From positions 1-6,829 of the forward strand of contig JAEZGR010000369.1 in NCBI GenBank assembly GCA_023437255.1: DNA of 6,829 nt, in the 5' to 3' direction. Every line of letters starts with the position of its first letter. Position 1 is the first letter of the stretch. Of this stretch, positions 1-6,372 are shown in pieces. This DNA comes from Pseudomonadota bacterium (GTDB lineage: Bacteria > Pseudomonadota > Gammaproteobacteria > Burkholderiales > Burkholderiaceae_B). The notes beneath the pieces are model-generated. The model did not search any database. It was not told the origin of the DNA and worked only from the letters and a program-made list of their open reading frames with translations. The translations under genes were made by a program, and so were the position numbers.

Positions 1-440
1 AGCTCGAGACGCCGCTGCGCTGGGCCATGATGCTGCGCGACCCGCTCACGAACTGGACCAATCACCGCGTGACCCTGTTGGGTGACGCGGCCCACCCGAC
101 CCTGCCGTTCCTGGCTCAGGGCGCGGCGATGGCCATCGAAGACGGCTGCGTGCTGGCTCGCGCGATCGAGGCATCGCCCGACGATATTCCGAAGGCACTG
201 CTGATCTATCAGGCGACACGCATCGAACGTACGACCAAGATCGTGAATGGCTCGGCCGAAAACACCAAGCGCTTCCACAACCCGGAGCTGGCGACAGCAG
301 AAGGTGCGGAGCGATACATCGCCCGTGAATGGGAGCAGGATCGCGTGCGGGCCCGCTACGAGTGGCTATTCTCGTACGAGCCCGAGAATGTGCCTCTGGC
401 TGCGCCTGCGCAACCGGCAGCGCTTGCGCAGCCGGCCTGA
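1..440 (+). CDS. FAD-dependent aromatic monooxygenase, C-terminal part (5' end outside window)
   Basis: This is the last ~145 codons of a class A flavoprotein hydroxylase (salicylate hydroxylase / 3-hydroxybenzoate 6-hydroxylase / UbiH-like superfamily), in the frame whose first complete codon starts at position 3. Such enzymes use NAD(P)H and O2 to hydroxylate an aromatic ring in the cytoplasm. The visible signature is the flavin-ribityl-binding motif GDAAHP (bases 81-98) in the context VTLLGDAAHPTLPFLAQGAA, followed by the helix AMAIEDG, which is the usual ending of the FAD domain. The C-terminal part (NPELATAEGAERYIAREW) fits this group too. The tail is Ala/Pro/Gln-rich (PAQPAALAQPA) and encoded partly by a short near-repeat (408-418 and 426-436). 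The N-terminal GxGxxG and DG motifs are upstream of the window, so the substrate cannot be assigned. The ATG at 27 lies inside the conserved domain and is not the real start. The stop (438-440) abuts the converging lysR stop. Family call is firm; the exact reaction is open. Confidence 0.9.
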   Translation, partial: LETPLRWAMMLRDPLTNWTNHRVTLLGDAAHPTLPFLAQGAAMAIEDGCVLARAIEASPDDIPKALLIYQATRIERTTKIVNGSAENTKRFHNPELATAEGAERYIAREWEQDRVRARYEWLFSYEPENVPLAAPAQPAALAQPA

Positions 441-1352
441 TCAAACGGAGCACAGCGCCGAGGCGACTTCCTTGAAGGTGTTGATGAACGGGGCGGCAAT
501 GTCAGGAAGATGCCTGCCCCGTTTCCAGACCTGATAGTAAGGCTGACGCACCGAGTCGTCGGCGATGCGGGCGATATCGAAATGGTCGGAATCGCACAGC
601 GGCTCGACGACCGACGGCAGTATGGCGGCACCATGACCCGCCCTCACCATCGCCACGATCGTCTGCATGTTGTTGCGAACGCCGGCCACGTCAAAGCGCT
701 TGCCCGAGGCATTCATCGCCGCCTCGATCGACTGCTGAAGCGGAAGATCGGCGGCAAGCGAAAAGAGCCGCATGTCGGGCAGGTCGGTCCAGTCGAGGTA
801 GTTCGGCCCGACAGGATCGAAACGGAAGGTGCCCTTGGGGGCGATGTAGAGCAAGGGAAAACGCAGTAGTTCTCGCAGTTCGATGCTCGTCGAGGGCTTG
901 CGATAGATGCTCAGGCCAATATCCACCTCGCCGGACTGCACTAGCCCCTGTATCTGACCCTGGGCGACGTCGAAGACATGCAGCTGCACATCGGGCTGCA
1001 CCTTGGCGAAGCGGGTTTCAATATGAGGGAACAGGCTCGCCGCAACCACCGGCGTCACGGCGACCTTCAGGACGTGGCGCTCGTAAGCGGAGTCGGCATC
1101 TACCTGCTTCTGTGCCCGGTCGATCTCCTCGATGATCGCCTCTGCGCTGCGCAGGAGATTCGACCCCGCACGGGTCAGCGACACCGAGCGTGTGGTGCGG
1201 TCGAGGAGCCGGCCACCGAACTGCTCTTCGAGGTCGCGGATCATGGAACTGAGGCCGGCCTGCGTAATGTGCATCTGCTCAGCCGCCCGGGTGAAGCTGC
1301 CCAGACGCGCTACCAGCAGGAAACCCTGCAACTGTCGAATGGAAACATTCAT
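441..1352 (-). CDS. LysR-type transcriptional regulator
   Basis: A full-length (303 aa) LysR-family regulator. Residues 3-62 form the winged helix-turn-helix (RQLQGFLLVARLGSFTRAAE, then the recognition region ITQAGLSSMIRDLEEQFGG and the wing LLDRTTRSVSLTRAG). Residues 63-88 are the linker helix, and about 93-300 the periplasmic-binding-protein-like effector domain (LKVAVTPVVAASLFP onward). Length and order are normal for the family. The ATG at 1352-1350 is chosen because the HTH begins right after it; no clear Shine-Dalgarno precedes it. It is divergent from the VanB-type reductase across 79 bp, the classic arrangement in which a LysR protein regulates the divergent gene and itself, so the reductase is the likeliest target. 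It converges with the monooxygenase, stop codon against stop codon. I could not find a clean T-N11-A box. The effector is probably a small aromatic or organic acid, by context only. Confidence 0.93.
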   Translation of the reverse strand: MNVSIRQLQGFLLVARLGSFTRAAEQMHITQAGLSSMIRDLEEQFGGRLLDRTTRSVSLTRAGSNLLRSAEAIIEEIDRAQKQVDADSAYERHVLKVAVTPVVAASLFPHIETRFAKVQPDVQLHVFDVAQGQIQGLVQSGEVDIGLSIYRKPSTSIELRELLRFPLLYIAPKGTFRFDPVGPNYLDWTDLPDMRLFSLAADLPLQQSIEAAMNASGKRFDVAGVRNNMQTIVAMVRAGHGAAILPSVVEPLCDSDHFDIARIADDSVRQPYYQVWKRGRHLPDIAAPFINTFKEVASALCSV

Positions 1353-1431
1353 CTAATTTGATCGATTGGTCTGCGGCGCCGCCAACGCAGCGGCCTGCAG
1401 ACTGTAACTGAAACTCCACGGGAGACTGAAG
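1353..1431. promoter_or_regulatory. Divergent lysR / reductase control region with candidate dyads
   Basis: This 79-bp intergenic region must hold the start signals of both lysR (minus) and the reductase gene (plus). Two symmetric elements are visible. The first is an AT-rich imperfect palindrome ATCTAATTTGAT at 1351-1362 (10 of 12 positions symmetric), which touches the lysR start codon. The second is an inverted repeat GTCTGC (1369-1374) and GCAGAC (1397-1402), 6 bp perfect, separated by 22 bp. Either could be a regulator site. Neither has the T-N11-A form expected of a canonical LysR box, and I saw no convincing -35/-10 pair on either strand. The reductase Shine-Dalgarno GGAG is at 1421-1424, 7 nt before its ATG. 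Confidence 0.35.
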
Positions 1432-2412
1432 ATGACGAGCCAGATGATGCATGAAACGATCAACGTCATCGTTGCGCGCAAAACGCTGATTGCCGAGGAT
1501 ATTTGCCTGTACGAGCTGCAGCACGAAGCGCCTGGTACCCCCCTGCCCGATTTTGAAGCGGGCGCGCATGTCGATGTCCATGCCGGTGATTTCATCAGGC
1601 AGTATTCCCTTTGCGGCACACCGGGCCCGGCAGACAGCTACCAGATCGCAGTATTGCGTGACCCCGCTTCGCGAGGCGGCTCGCACTATATGCACGATCA
1701 GGTGCAACCAGGCATGCGCCTGCGGGTGAGCGCGCCGCGCAACCTGTTTCCGCTGCATGCCGCAGAGCCTGAGGATCATAGCGTACTGCTGGCAGGCGGC
1801 ATAGGCATCACACCCATACTCGCCATGGCCGAGGCGCTGCACGCGCGCGGGGCCAGCTTCGAACTGCACTACTTCTCGCGCAGCGCTGCCCGCACCGCAT
1901 TTCGTGAACGGCTGAAGGAATGCGCCTTCCGTGAATGCGTACATTTCCACCACGACGACGATCCCGCGCGATCGGACCTCGCCACCGTACTGGGCAATGC
2001 CACCCGCACTGCACATCTGTATTTCTGCGGCCCCGGCGGTTTCATCGACGCCATTCAGCAAACGGCCGCCGCGCTACAGTGGGACCCGGCCAAGGTCCAT
2101 TTCGAGCGCTTCTCGGCGCAACCCGTGGCGGGCACCGGGGAAGACGCCGCTTTCACGGTGCGCATCGCGAGTACCGGCCAGGAAGTCACCGTACCCGCCG
2201 ACGTTTCAATCACCTCGGCTCTGAGCGACGAAGGGGTGGTGATTCCCGTGGCTTGCGAACAGGGCGTATGTGGCACCTGCCTGACGGGCGTGCTGGAGGG
2301 CGACATCGACCATCGCGATCAGTACCTGACCGACGATGAACGCGCCCTGAACAATCAGATGACGCCCTGCTGCTCCAGGGCGCGCAGCGGCGTTCTGGTG
2401 CTCGACCTTTGA
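1432..2412 (+). CDS. VanB/PDR-type oxygenase reductase (FMN, NAD(P)H, C-terminal [2Fe-2S])
   Basis: A 326-aa electron-transfer protein of the phthalate dioxygenase reductase / vanillate demethylase VanB group. It takes electrons from NAD(P)H through a flavin and a plant-type ferredoxin cluster to a Rieske or similar oxygenase in the cytoplasm. Domain order is as in the family: flavin domain with RxYS (RQYS, residues 56-59); NAD domain with GGIGITP (122-128) and CGPGGF (199-204); and a C-terminal [2Fe-2S] domain with ligands C275, C280, C283 and C313 or C314 in the context CEQGVCGTC ... TPCCSRA. The ending VLVLDL is typical. The ATG at 1432 is supported by GGAG at 1421-1424; Met5 and Met6 are alternative starts with no better site. 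No oxygenase subunit lies beside it, since a regulator is upstream and a transporter converges 12 bp downstream. Its partner is therefore elsewhere, possibly left of the window. Family call is firm; calling it vanB would be over-reading. Confidence 0.93.
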   Translation: MTSQMMHETINVIVARKTLIAEDICLYELQHEAPGTPLPDFEAGAHVDVHAGDFIRQYSLCGTPGPADSYQIAVLRDPASRGGSHYMHDQVQPGMRLRVSAPRNLFPLHAAEPEDHSVLLAGGIGITPILAMAEALHARGASFELHYFSRSAARTAFRERLKECAFRECVHFHHDDDPARSDLATVLGNATRTAHLYFCGPGGFIDAIQQTAAALQWDPAKVHFERFSAQPVAGTGEDAAFTVRIASTGQEVTVPADVSITSALSDEGVVIPVACEQGVCGTCLTGVLEGDIDHRDQYLTDDERALNNQMTPCCSRARSGVLVLDL

Positions 2413-2417
2413 AGCCG

Positions 2418-2449
2418 GCGGCTGTCAGCCCGACTTGGGTTGCAGCCGC
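2418..2449. terminator. Possible bidirectional hairpin between converging reductase and tctA
   Basis: The reductase and tctA genes converge with only 12 bp between their stop codons. A 7-bp inverted repeat, GCGGCTG (2418-2424) and CAGCCGC (2443-2449), spans the junction with an 18-nt loop and covers the tctA stop. A smaller palindrome, GGCTG-T-CAGCC, lies at 2420-2430. There is no T-run on either strand, so this is not a standard intrinsic terminator. It is offered only as the best structure available to separate the two transcripts. Confidence 0.22.
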
Positions 2450-3918
2450 TTCAATACCCACGGCACGAACAGGAACAGGGCTGCCACGACATAGAAGGTG
2501 ACGGCGATCGGGCTGTGGAACAGCACGCCCACGTTGCCCTGGCCCGCCGCCAGCGCCGTGCGCAGCTGATTCTCGGCCAGGGGTACGAGAATCAGGCCAA
2601 TGAGCAGGGGCGCAATGGGAAAGCCGTAGACGCGCATGACATAGCTCACCACGCCCAGCCCGGCCATCAGGGCCAGATCGAACACGGAGCCCGACACGCC
2701 CCAGATGCCGATCATCGCGAACACCAGAATGCCGGCGTACAACTGAGGCTTCGGGATATACAGCAGTCTGACCCACAGCCCCACGAGAGGCAGGTTCAAC
2801 ACCAGCAGCATCGCGTTGCCGACGTACAGCGACGCAATTAGACCCCAGACGAGTTCTGCGTTGCTGGTGAACAGGAAGGGCCCCGGCTGCAGGCCGTAAT
2901 TCTGAAAGGCCACCAGCAAGATGGCTGCCGTAGCCGAGGTGGGCAGACCGAGCGTGAGCAGCGGCACCAGAATGCCTGCAGCGGCGGCATTGTTGGCCGC
3001 TTCCGGCCCCGCCACACCCTCGATGGCGCCATGGCCGAATTCTTCGCTCTTGCTGGAGAGATTCTTTTCCAGAGAATACGAAAGCATGGTCGGCAGTTCC
3101 GAACCACCGCCGGGAATGGCTCCCATGGGAAAACCGATGACCGCCCCACGCAGCCACGGTTTCCAGGAACGGCGCCATTCTTCGCGATTCATGAACGCCC
3201 TGCCCTTGATCGGAATGATCTCTTCCTGCTGGTATCGGTAGCGGCTGGCAACGTACAAGATCTCGCCAATGGCAAAGACCGACACCAGCACCACGGTCAA
3301 TTCCACCCCGTCGAGCAGATCGGCAAAACCGAACGTCATGCGCGGCTGACCCGTCATGCCGTCGATGCCAACCACGCCCAGCGCAAGACCGATGAACAGC
3401 GCAATGAAACCGCGCACACGCGATGCCCCCATCACCACCGCCACCGAGGTGAAGGCCATGATGGTCAGCGCGAAGTAGTCGGCAGGGGTAAAAATGAACG
3501 CCAGTTCGGCGACCATCGGTGCTGCAAAAGTCAGTGCCAGGGTGGCGAGCGTACCGGCAATGAAAGAACCGATCGCCGCCGTGGCCAGCGCCGCCGCACC
3601 GCGGCCCTTGCGCGCCATCTTGCTGCCTTCCAGGGCGGTCATCATGGACCCGGCCTCGCCGGGGGTATTGATGAGAATCGCCGTGGTCGAGCCGCCATAC
3701 ATGGCGCCGTAGAGCACGCCTGCGAACATAATGAACGCGGAAACGGGCCCGACCGACACGGTGACGGGCAGCAGCAACGCGATGGTGAGTGCAGGACCGA
3801 TGCCCGGCAGGATGCCGATGGCGGTGCCCAGGAGCGAACCGATGAGCGCCCACATCAGATTGATGGGTTGCAGCGCAACCCCGAAACCTTCCAGCAAGAG
3901 TGAAAAGGTTTCCATCAC
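2425..3918 (-). CDS. tctA: Tripartite tricarboxylate transporter, large membrane subunit TctA
   Basis: The 497-aa integral membrane permease of a tripartite tricarboxylate transporter, a cation-coupled secondary importer that takes its solute from the periplasmic binding protein TctC. The protein is hydrophobic throughout, with roughly a dozen membrane segments. Its two conserved halves both carry Gly/Pro-rich loops: [13 protein letters not shown] (residues 31-43) and [19 protein letters not shown] (70-88) in the first, and [20 protein letters not shown] (265-284) and [16 protein letters not shown] (300-315) with GLPTSATAA (324-332) in the second. Length is standard (~500 aa). Two starts are possible: GTG at 3918-3916, giving a 4-base overlap (GTGA) with the tctB stop, or ATG at 3915-3913, giving a TGATG junction. 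A G-rich stretch just upstream could serve either. Both imply translational coupling to tctB. It is the last gene of tctCBA. The substrate is not readable from the permease. Confidence 0.96.
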   Translation of the reverse strand: MMETFSLLLEGFGVALQPINLMWALIGSLLGTAIGILPGIGPALTIALLLPVTVSVGPVSAFIMFAGVLYGAMYGGSTTAILINTPGEAGSMMTALEGSKMARKGRGAAALATAAIGSFIAGTLATLALTFAAPMVAELAFIFTPADYFALTIMAFTSVAVVMGASRVRGFIALFIGLALGVVGIDGMTGQPRMTFGFADLLDGVELTVVLVSVFAIGEILYVASRYRYQQEEIIPIKGRAFMNREEWRRSWKPWLRGAVIGFPMGAIPGGGSELPTMLSYSLEKNLSSKSEEFGHGAIEGVAGPEAANNAAAAGILVPLLTLGLPTSATAAILLVAFQNYGLQPGPFLFTSNAELVWGLIASLYVGNAMLLVLNLPLVGLWVRLLYIPKPQLYAGILVFAMIGIWGVSGSVFDLALMAGLGVVSYVMRVYGFPIAPLLIGLILVPLAENQLRTALAAGQGNVGVLFHSPIAVTFYVVAALFLFVPWVLKRLQPKSG

Positions 3919-4388
3919 ACCCCCGCCAGCGGCAGGAAGCCGCCGAGTTGCAGACCCAGCTTGCTGAACAAATACCAGCAGGCGCTGCCCAGCACAAAGC
4001 CGGAAACCAGATCAAGCACAATATTGCGCGACTTCAAGGCGCGCGCCACCAGCATGAATGACACCGACGCCGTGAGCGGCAGCCCGAGCGACTGCATGGT
4101 CAGCGCCGGAACGATGCTGGCGAGCAGCACCGTGAAGAAGGCTCGCTTGTCCATGCCGGGATCGGCTGCTCTTTCTTCATCATCAAATGCGGTGCCGCGA
4201 GCCATCTGGATCATGAGCAGAATGCCCAATGCCACCAGGCCCGCGCCGACCATGGCCACGAACAGACCAGGGCCGATGCCCGCATACTGCGCGCTGAGAC
4301 TCAGAGAGGAGGATGCGTACAAGCAGACCGCACCCACCAAGATGATGGAAAGGCCCAGCCACCAGGGCTGGGCGGGCACTGACTTCAT
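3915..4388 (-). CDS. tctB: Tripartite tricarboxylate transporter, small membrane subunit TctB
   Basis: A 157-aa small membrane subunit (TctB / DUF1468 type) that completes the membrane part of the importer with TctA. Sequence conservation in this family is low, so the call rests on size, hydropathy and position. Hydrophobic segments fall at about residues 10-26, 40-62, 83-98, 101-117 and 123-143. A charged cytoplasmic-type loop ([15 protein letters not shown], about 68-82) separates the first pair from the rest. The segment [17 protein letters not shown], around the start of the second helix, resembles TctB proteins as I know them. The ATG at 4388-4386 has GGAG (plus-strand CTCC at 4397-4400) 8 nt upstream. 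It lies 19 bp after tctC and overlaps or touches tctA, as expected in a tctCBA operon. Confidence 0.9.
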   Translation of the reverse strand: MKSVPAQPWWLGLSIILVGAVCLYASSSLSLSAQYAGIGPGLFVAMVGAGLVALGILLMIQMARGTAFDDEERAADPGMDKRAFFTVLLASIVPALTMQSLGLPLTASVSFMLVARALKSRNIVLDLVSGFVLGSACWYLFSKLGLQLGGFLPLAGV

Positions 4389-4407
4389 TGAACCGGCTCC
4401 GCAGGAT

Positions 4408-5364
4408 TTACTTCACAAGGCCGGCGTCGCCCAGAATGCCCCTGATGCGCTCATTTTCGGACTTGATGAACGCGCCGAATTCCTCGCCCGGGAGAAAGTA
4501 GGGCTCCCAGCCCAGGCGCTCCATGACCGCATGCCATTCCTTGCTTTCGCTCAGCTTGGTGAAGCGGTCGACCCATTCCTTGTGGTTGTCTGCAGGCATG
4601 TCGATGGAGCCCAACACCCCGCGCCAGTTGGCAATTTCAACGTCATAACCGGCCTCTTTGAAGGTGGGGATATCGGGTGCGCCCTTCATGCGTTCCGCCG
4701 AAGTGACGGCCAGGATCCGGATACGGCCGCTATCGGCAAACTGTTGAAACTCGGAAATGCCCGACAGACCACCCTGCAGCGTGCCGTTCACGATACCGGT
4801 AACGGTGTCCGCACCGCCTGCCTGCGGAATGTAGTTCAGCTTGGCCACCGGCACCTCGCCCTTTTGCGCCAGAAGCGCCAGTGCAATGTGGTCAACGCCG
4901 CCGGCAGACCCGCCGCCCACGGGCATGCCGCCCGGGTTGGCCTTGAGCGCCTCGACAAAATCGGCCAGCGTCTTGTAAGGAGAATCGGCCTTCACGGCCA
5001 GCACAATGTGCTCTGCCGTGAGTCGCGCCACCGGCTTGAACTTGGTGAGGTCGATCGGCGACTTGTTCATGACGACCGAGCCGACGGTAATCGCACCGAA
5101 CACGGCCAGCGCGTCGGGCTTGCCGGCCTGGCGCTGAAACTCGGCGAGGCCGATGGTGCCACCGGCTCCACCCCGGTTGGTGAAGCTGACGGTGCCGCTA
5201 TAGATACCCGCCTCGTTCATGGCCTGCATGGCTTGCCGACCCGTGGAATCCCAGCCGCCGCCGGGATTGGCCGGCAGCATCACGCTTACCTGCGCCTGCA
5301 CGGCAACGCCAGTGCAAAGCAGCGTTGCCGCCAGGAAAGGACGCAGTATTCGACGCAAACTCAT
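4408..5364 (-). CDS. tctC: Tripartite tricarboxylate transporter periplasmic binding protein TctC (Bug family)
   Basis: A 318-aa periplasmic solute-binding protein of the Bug/TctC family, which captures the substrate and delivers it to TctAB. The reading frame stays open upstream to 5541, but the ATG at 5364-5362 is the real start. It has GGAG 7 nt upstream (plus-strand CTCC at 5372-5375) and is followed at once by a signal peptide: MSLRRILRP, hydrophobic LAATLLCTGVA, and likely cleavage after VQA (residue 24). The Cys17 context is not a lipobox. The two family ligand loops are clear: PANPGGGWD (31-39) and GSAGGVDH (152-159); NRGGAGGTIG (63-72) also matches. The PANPGGGWD form resembles the TctC/BctC branch associated with citrate or related tricarboxylates, but Bug proteins bind many carboxylates and the aromatic context makes other acids possible. 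No tctDE two-component genes adjoin. Its leader can fold over the Shine-Dalgarno (see the 5370-5398 entry). Confidence 0.95.
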   Translation of the reverse strand: MSLRRILRPFLAATLLCTGVAVQAQVSVMLPANPGGGWDSTGRQAMQAMNEAGIYSGTVSFTNRGGAGGTIGLAEFQRQAGKPDALAVFGAITVGSVVMNKSPIDLTKFKPVARLTAEHIVLAVKADSPYKTLADFVEALKANPGGMPVGGGSAGGVDHIALALLAQKGEVPVAKLNYIPQAGGADTVTGIVNGTLQGGLSGISEFQQFADSGRIRILAVTSAERMKGAPDIPTFKEAGYDVEIANWRGVLGSIDMPADNHKEWVDRFTKLSESKEWHAVMERLGWEPYFLPGEEFGAFIKSENERIRGILGDAGLVK

Positions 5365-5369
5365 GATTT

Positions 5370-5398
5370 GTCTCCTATGTTTCTTGGTTTTAGGAGAC
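5370..5398 (-). promoter_or_regulatory. Hairpin sequestering the tctC ribosome binding site
   Basis: Read on the minus strand, the tctC leader contains GTCTCCTA (5398-5391), a 13-nt A-rich loop (5390-5378) and TAGGAGAC (5377-5370), then 5 nt to the ATG. The arms are a perfect 8-bp inverted repeat, and the 3' arm contains the GGAG Shine-Dalgarno. Folded in RNA, the ribosome site is fully paired. The 5' arm is thus an anti-Shine-Dalgarno, and a second copy of its core, GTCTCC, lies further upstream (5424-5419) and could pair with the same site. This suggests translational control of transporter synthesis by an sRNA, a protein or alternative folding. The same symmetry could instead be a DNA operator if the promoter overlaps it. 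The repeat is seen directly; the function is inferred. Confidence 0.5.
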
Positions 5399-5437
5399 GA
5401 TCTTAACCGATGCGCATGGGAGACCTGCAAGTATTGC

Positions 5438-5517
5438 CGGGCAAGTGCCCGAGCGGGTTTGCGGCAGCAGGGTCGGGACCCGCCCTGGGCACTCAGATGA
5501 TGGGAGCTTGCTGCTGC
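5438..5517. repeat. Cluster of short inverted repeats between hydrolase and tctC
   Basis: The stretch upstream of tctC and downstream of the hydrolase holds several small dyads: CGGGC-AAGT-GCCCG (5438-5451); GGGTC-GG-GACCC (5470-5481); and GCAGCAG (5464-5470) pairing with CTGCTGC (5511-5517), which encloses the second. Together they could form a structured 3' end for the hydrolase transcript or an operator region for tctCBA. No T-run follows any of them in either direction, so a standard intrinsic terminator is not supported. In a GC-rich genome some of this symmetry is expected by chance. No open reading frame of note lies in the 158 bp between the two genes. Confidence 0.3.
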
Positions 5518-5522
5518 AGGCC

Positions 5523-6317
5523 CTATCGCAGAAAACCGCAAACGAGTTCGAGGACCTGCGTTGAAGCCTCGCGATGAGGCATGTGCCCGACACCGGCCAT
5601 TACGTGCACCTGTGCCGGCCCGCCGGTCAGTTCACCGATCATTTCGGGATGCCGAGGCGACCCGTACTCGTCGTTCGCGCCGTGTATGGCCAGCGTGGGG
5701 CACTGTACCCGCGGCAGAACATCGCGCAGCGACCAGTCGGCAAAGTCGGGGTGCAACCAGCGCTCTGTCCAGGCGTCGAGCACCCAACGCGCTTTATCGC
5801 CGTGATAACGCGCGAGCCGCTCCAGCTGCTCCGGTTTGCGAAAGTAACCACGCGCCTGACGTACTCCGTCGAGCGTAATATCTTCCGAGAATGCCTGTGC
5901 GGACAAGGTCACCAATGCCTCGCACCGCGCAGGCATGAAGGCTGCGCAATGAACGGCCATGCCGCCACCCACGCTATGGCCCAGCACCACGAAACGATCG
6001 ATTCCGAAATGGTCACAGACCAGCGGAAAGACCTGAGCAGCTTCTTCGCTGATGAAGTCATTGGGCGGCAGGCCCTCGCGCGCATCTGACCGGCCAAAGC
6101 CCAGTCGATCGTAAGCAATGACGTCGCGGCCCGTGGCACTACGCAGGGCCTCGGGGAAGTCACGCCACAGCTCAACACAACCGAGCGAGTCGTGCATCAG
6201 CACTATGGGTGCGCCCACGGACCTTTCCGGGGAGCTCCAGCGACGGGCGAATAAACGCCCCTGAGGATGCTGAATCCACTGCTCGCTGGCCGTGTTCAGC
6301 GGTGTCAAATGAGTCAT
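5523..6317 (-). CDS. Alpha/beta-fold hydrolase
   Basis: A 264-aa cytoplasmic alpha/beta hydrolase of normal length, with no signal peptide. The catalytic set is complete: nucleophile elbow GHSVGG with Ser115, acid Asp216 in IHGANDEYG, and His245 in GVGHMPHRE. The oxyanion region is HDSLG (42-46), and the strand-turn DRLGFGRSD (70-78) is typical of the family. Residues ~145-200 form the helical cap that sets substrate range. The family includes esterases, carbon-carbon bond hydrolases of aromatic meta-cleavage pathways and lactonases, and nothing here decides between them. The nearby monooxygenase, reductase and acid transporter make a catabolic role reasonable but unproven. The start ATG (6317-6315) has no recognisable Shine-Dalgarno, and a good promoter ends only a few bases upstream. 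The gene is divergent from copA; tctC starts 158 bp beyond its stop on the same strand. Confidence 0.92.
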   Translation of the reverse strand: MTHLTPLNTASEQWIQHPQGRLFARRWSSPERSVGAPIVLMHDSLGCVELWRDFPEALRSATGRDVIAYDRLGFGRSDAREGLPPNDFISEEAAQVFPLVCDHFGIDRFVVLGHSVGGGMAVHCAAFMPARCEALVTLSAQAFSEDITLDGVRQARGYFRKPEQLERLARYHGDKARWVLDAWTERWLHPDFADWSLRDVLPRVQCPTLAIHGANDEYGSPRHPEMIGELTGGPAQVHVMAGVGHMPHREASTQVLELVCGFLR

Positions 6318-6325
6318 GCCGCGAA

Positions 6326-6354
6326 AATATACAGAAGTGATGAATCGAAAACAA
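6326..6354 (-). promoter_or_regulatory. Candidate sigma-70 promoter of the hydrolase gene (near-leaderless)
   Basis: On the minus strand, TTGTTT (6354-6349) and TATATT (6331-6326) are separated by exactly 17 bp. The -10 matches the consensus in 5 of 6 positions, and the -35 has its TTG. A start point about 7 nt past the -10 would fall near 6319, only two bases or so before the hydrolase ATG at 6317. That fits the missing Shine-Dalgarno. The element lies 19 bp from the -35 of the divergent copper promoter, so the two may influence each other. Confidence 0.5.
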
Positions 6355-6372
6355 TGGCGCCCTACCCTGCGA

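Noticed and set aside
408..436. Short near-direct repeat (11-bp units, one mismatch) at the end of the monooxygenase gene
   Set aside because: It encodes the Ala/Pro/Gln tail and is too short and isolated to be a mobile-element or recombination signal.
1279..2061. A 260-codon minus-strand open frame opposite the reductase and the lysR 5' end
   Set aside because: It is antisense to a firm VanB-type protein and crosses the lysR start region in another frame; no family features.
3031..3903. A 290-codon plus-strand open frame opposite tctA, very rich in His, Arg, Gln and Gly
   Set aside because: The His/Arg/Gln richness is the complement of hydrophobic membrane codons of TctA on the other strand, not a real His-rich protein.
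2210..4021. A 603-codon minus-strand open frame overlapping tctA
   Set aside because: It is out of frame with the clearly conserved TctA, rich in Arg/Gly/His/Ala as expected of a GC-rich shadow frame, and shows no family motif. TctA and TctB explain the region.
3961..5406. A 481-codon plus-strand open frame opposite tctB and tctC
   Set aside because: It lies antisense to two well-recognised genes, and its composition is that of a complementary-strand shadow. No domain is recognisable.
5400..5430. Weak promoter for tctC on the minus strand: TTGCAG (5430-5425) and TAAGAT (5405-5400), 19-bp spacer
   Set aside because: Poor matches and wrong spacing for sigma-70. It would also start the transcript inside the leader hairpin, contradicting that structure. 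Not enough to list as a feature.
5365..5541. N-terminal extension of TctC by 59 residues (frame open to 5541)
   Set aside because: The extension is Arg/His/Ser-rich with no signal peptide. The internal ATG at 5364 has a Shine-Dalgarno and an immediate signal sequence, and the extension would run into the hydrolase gene end.
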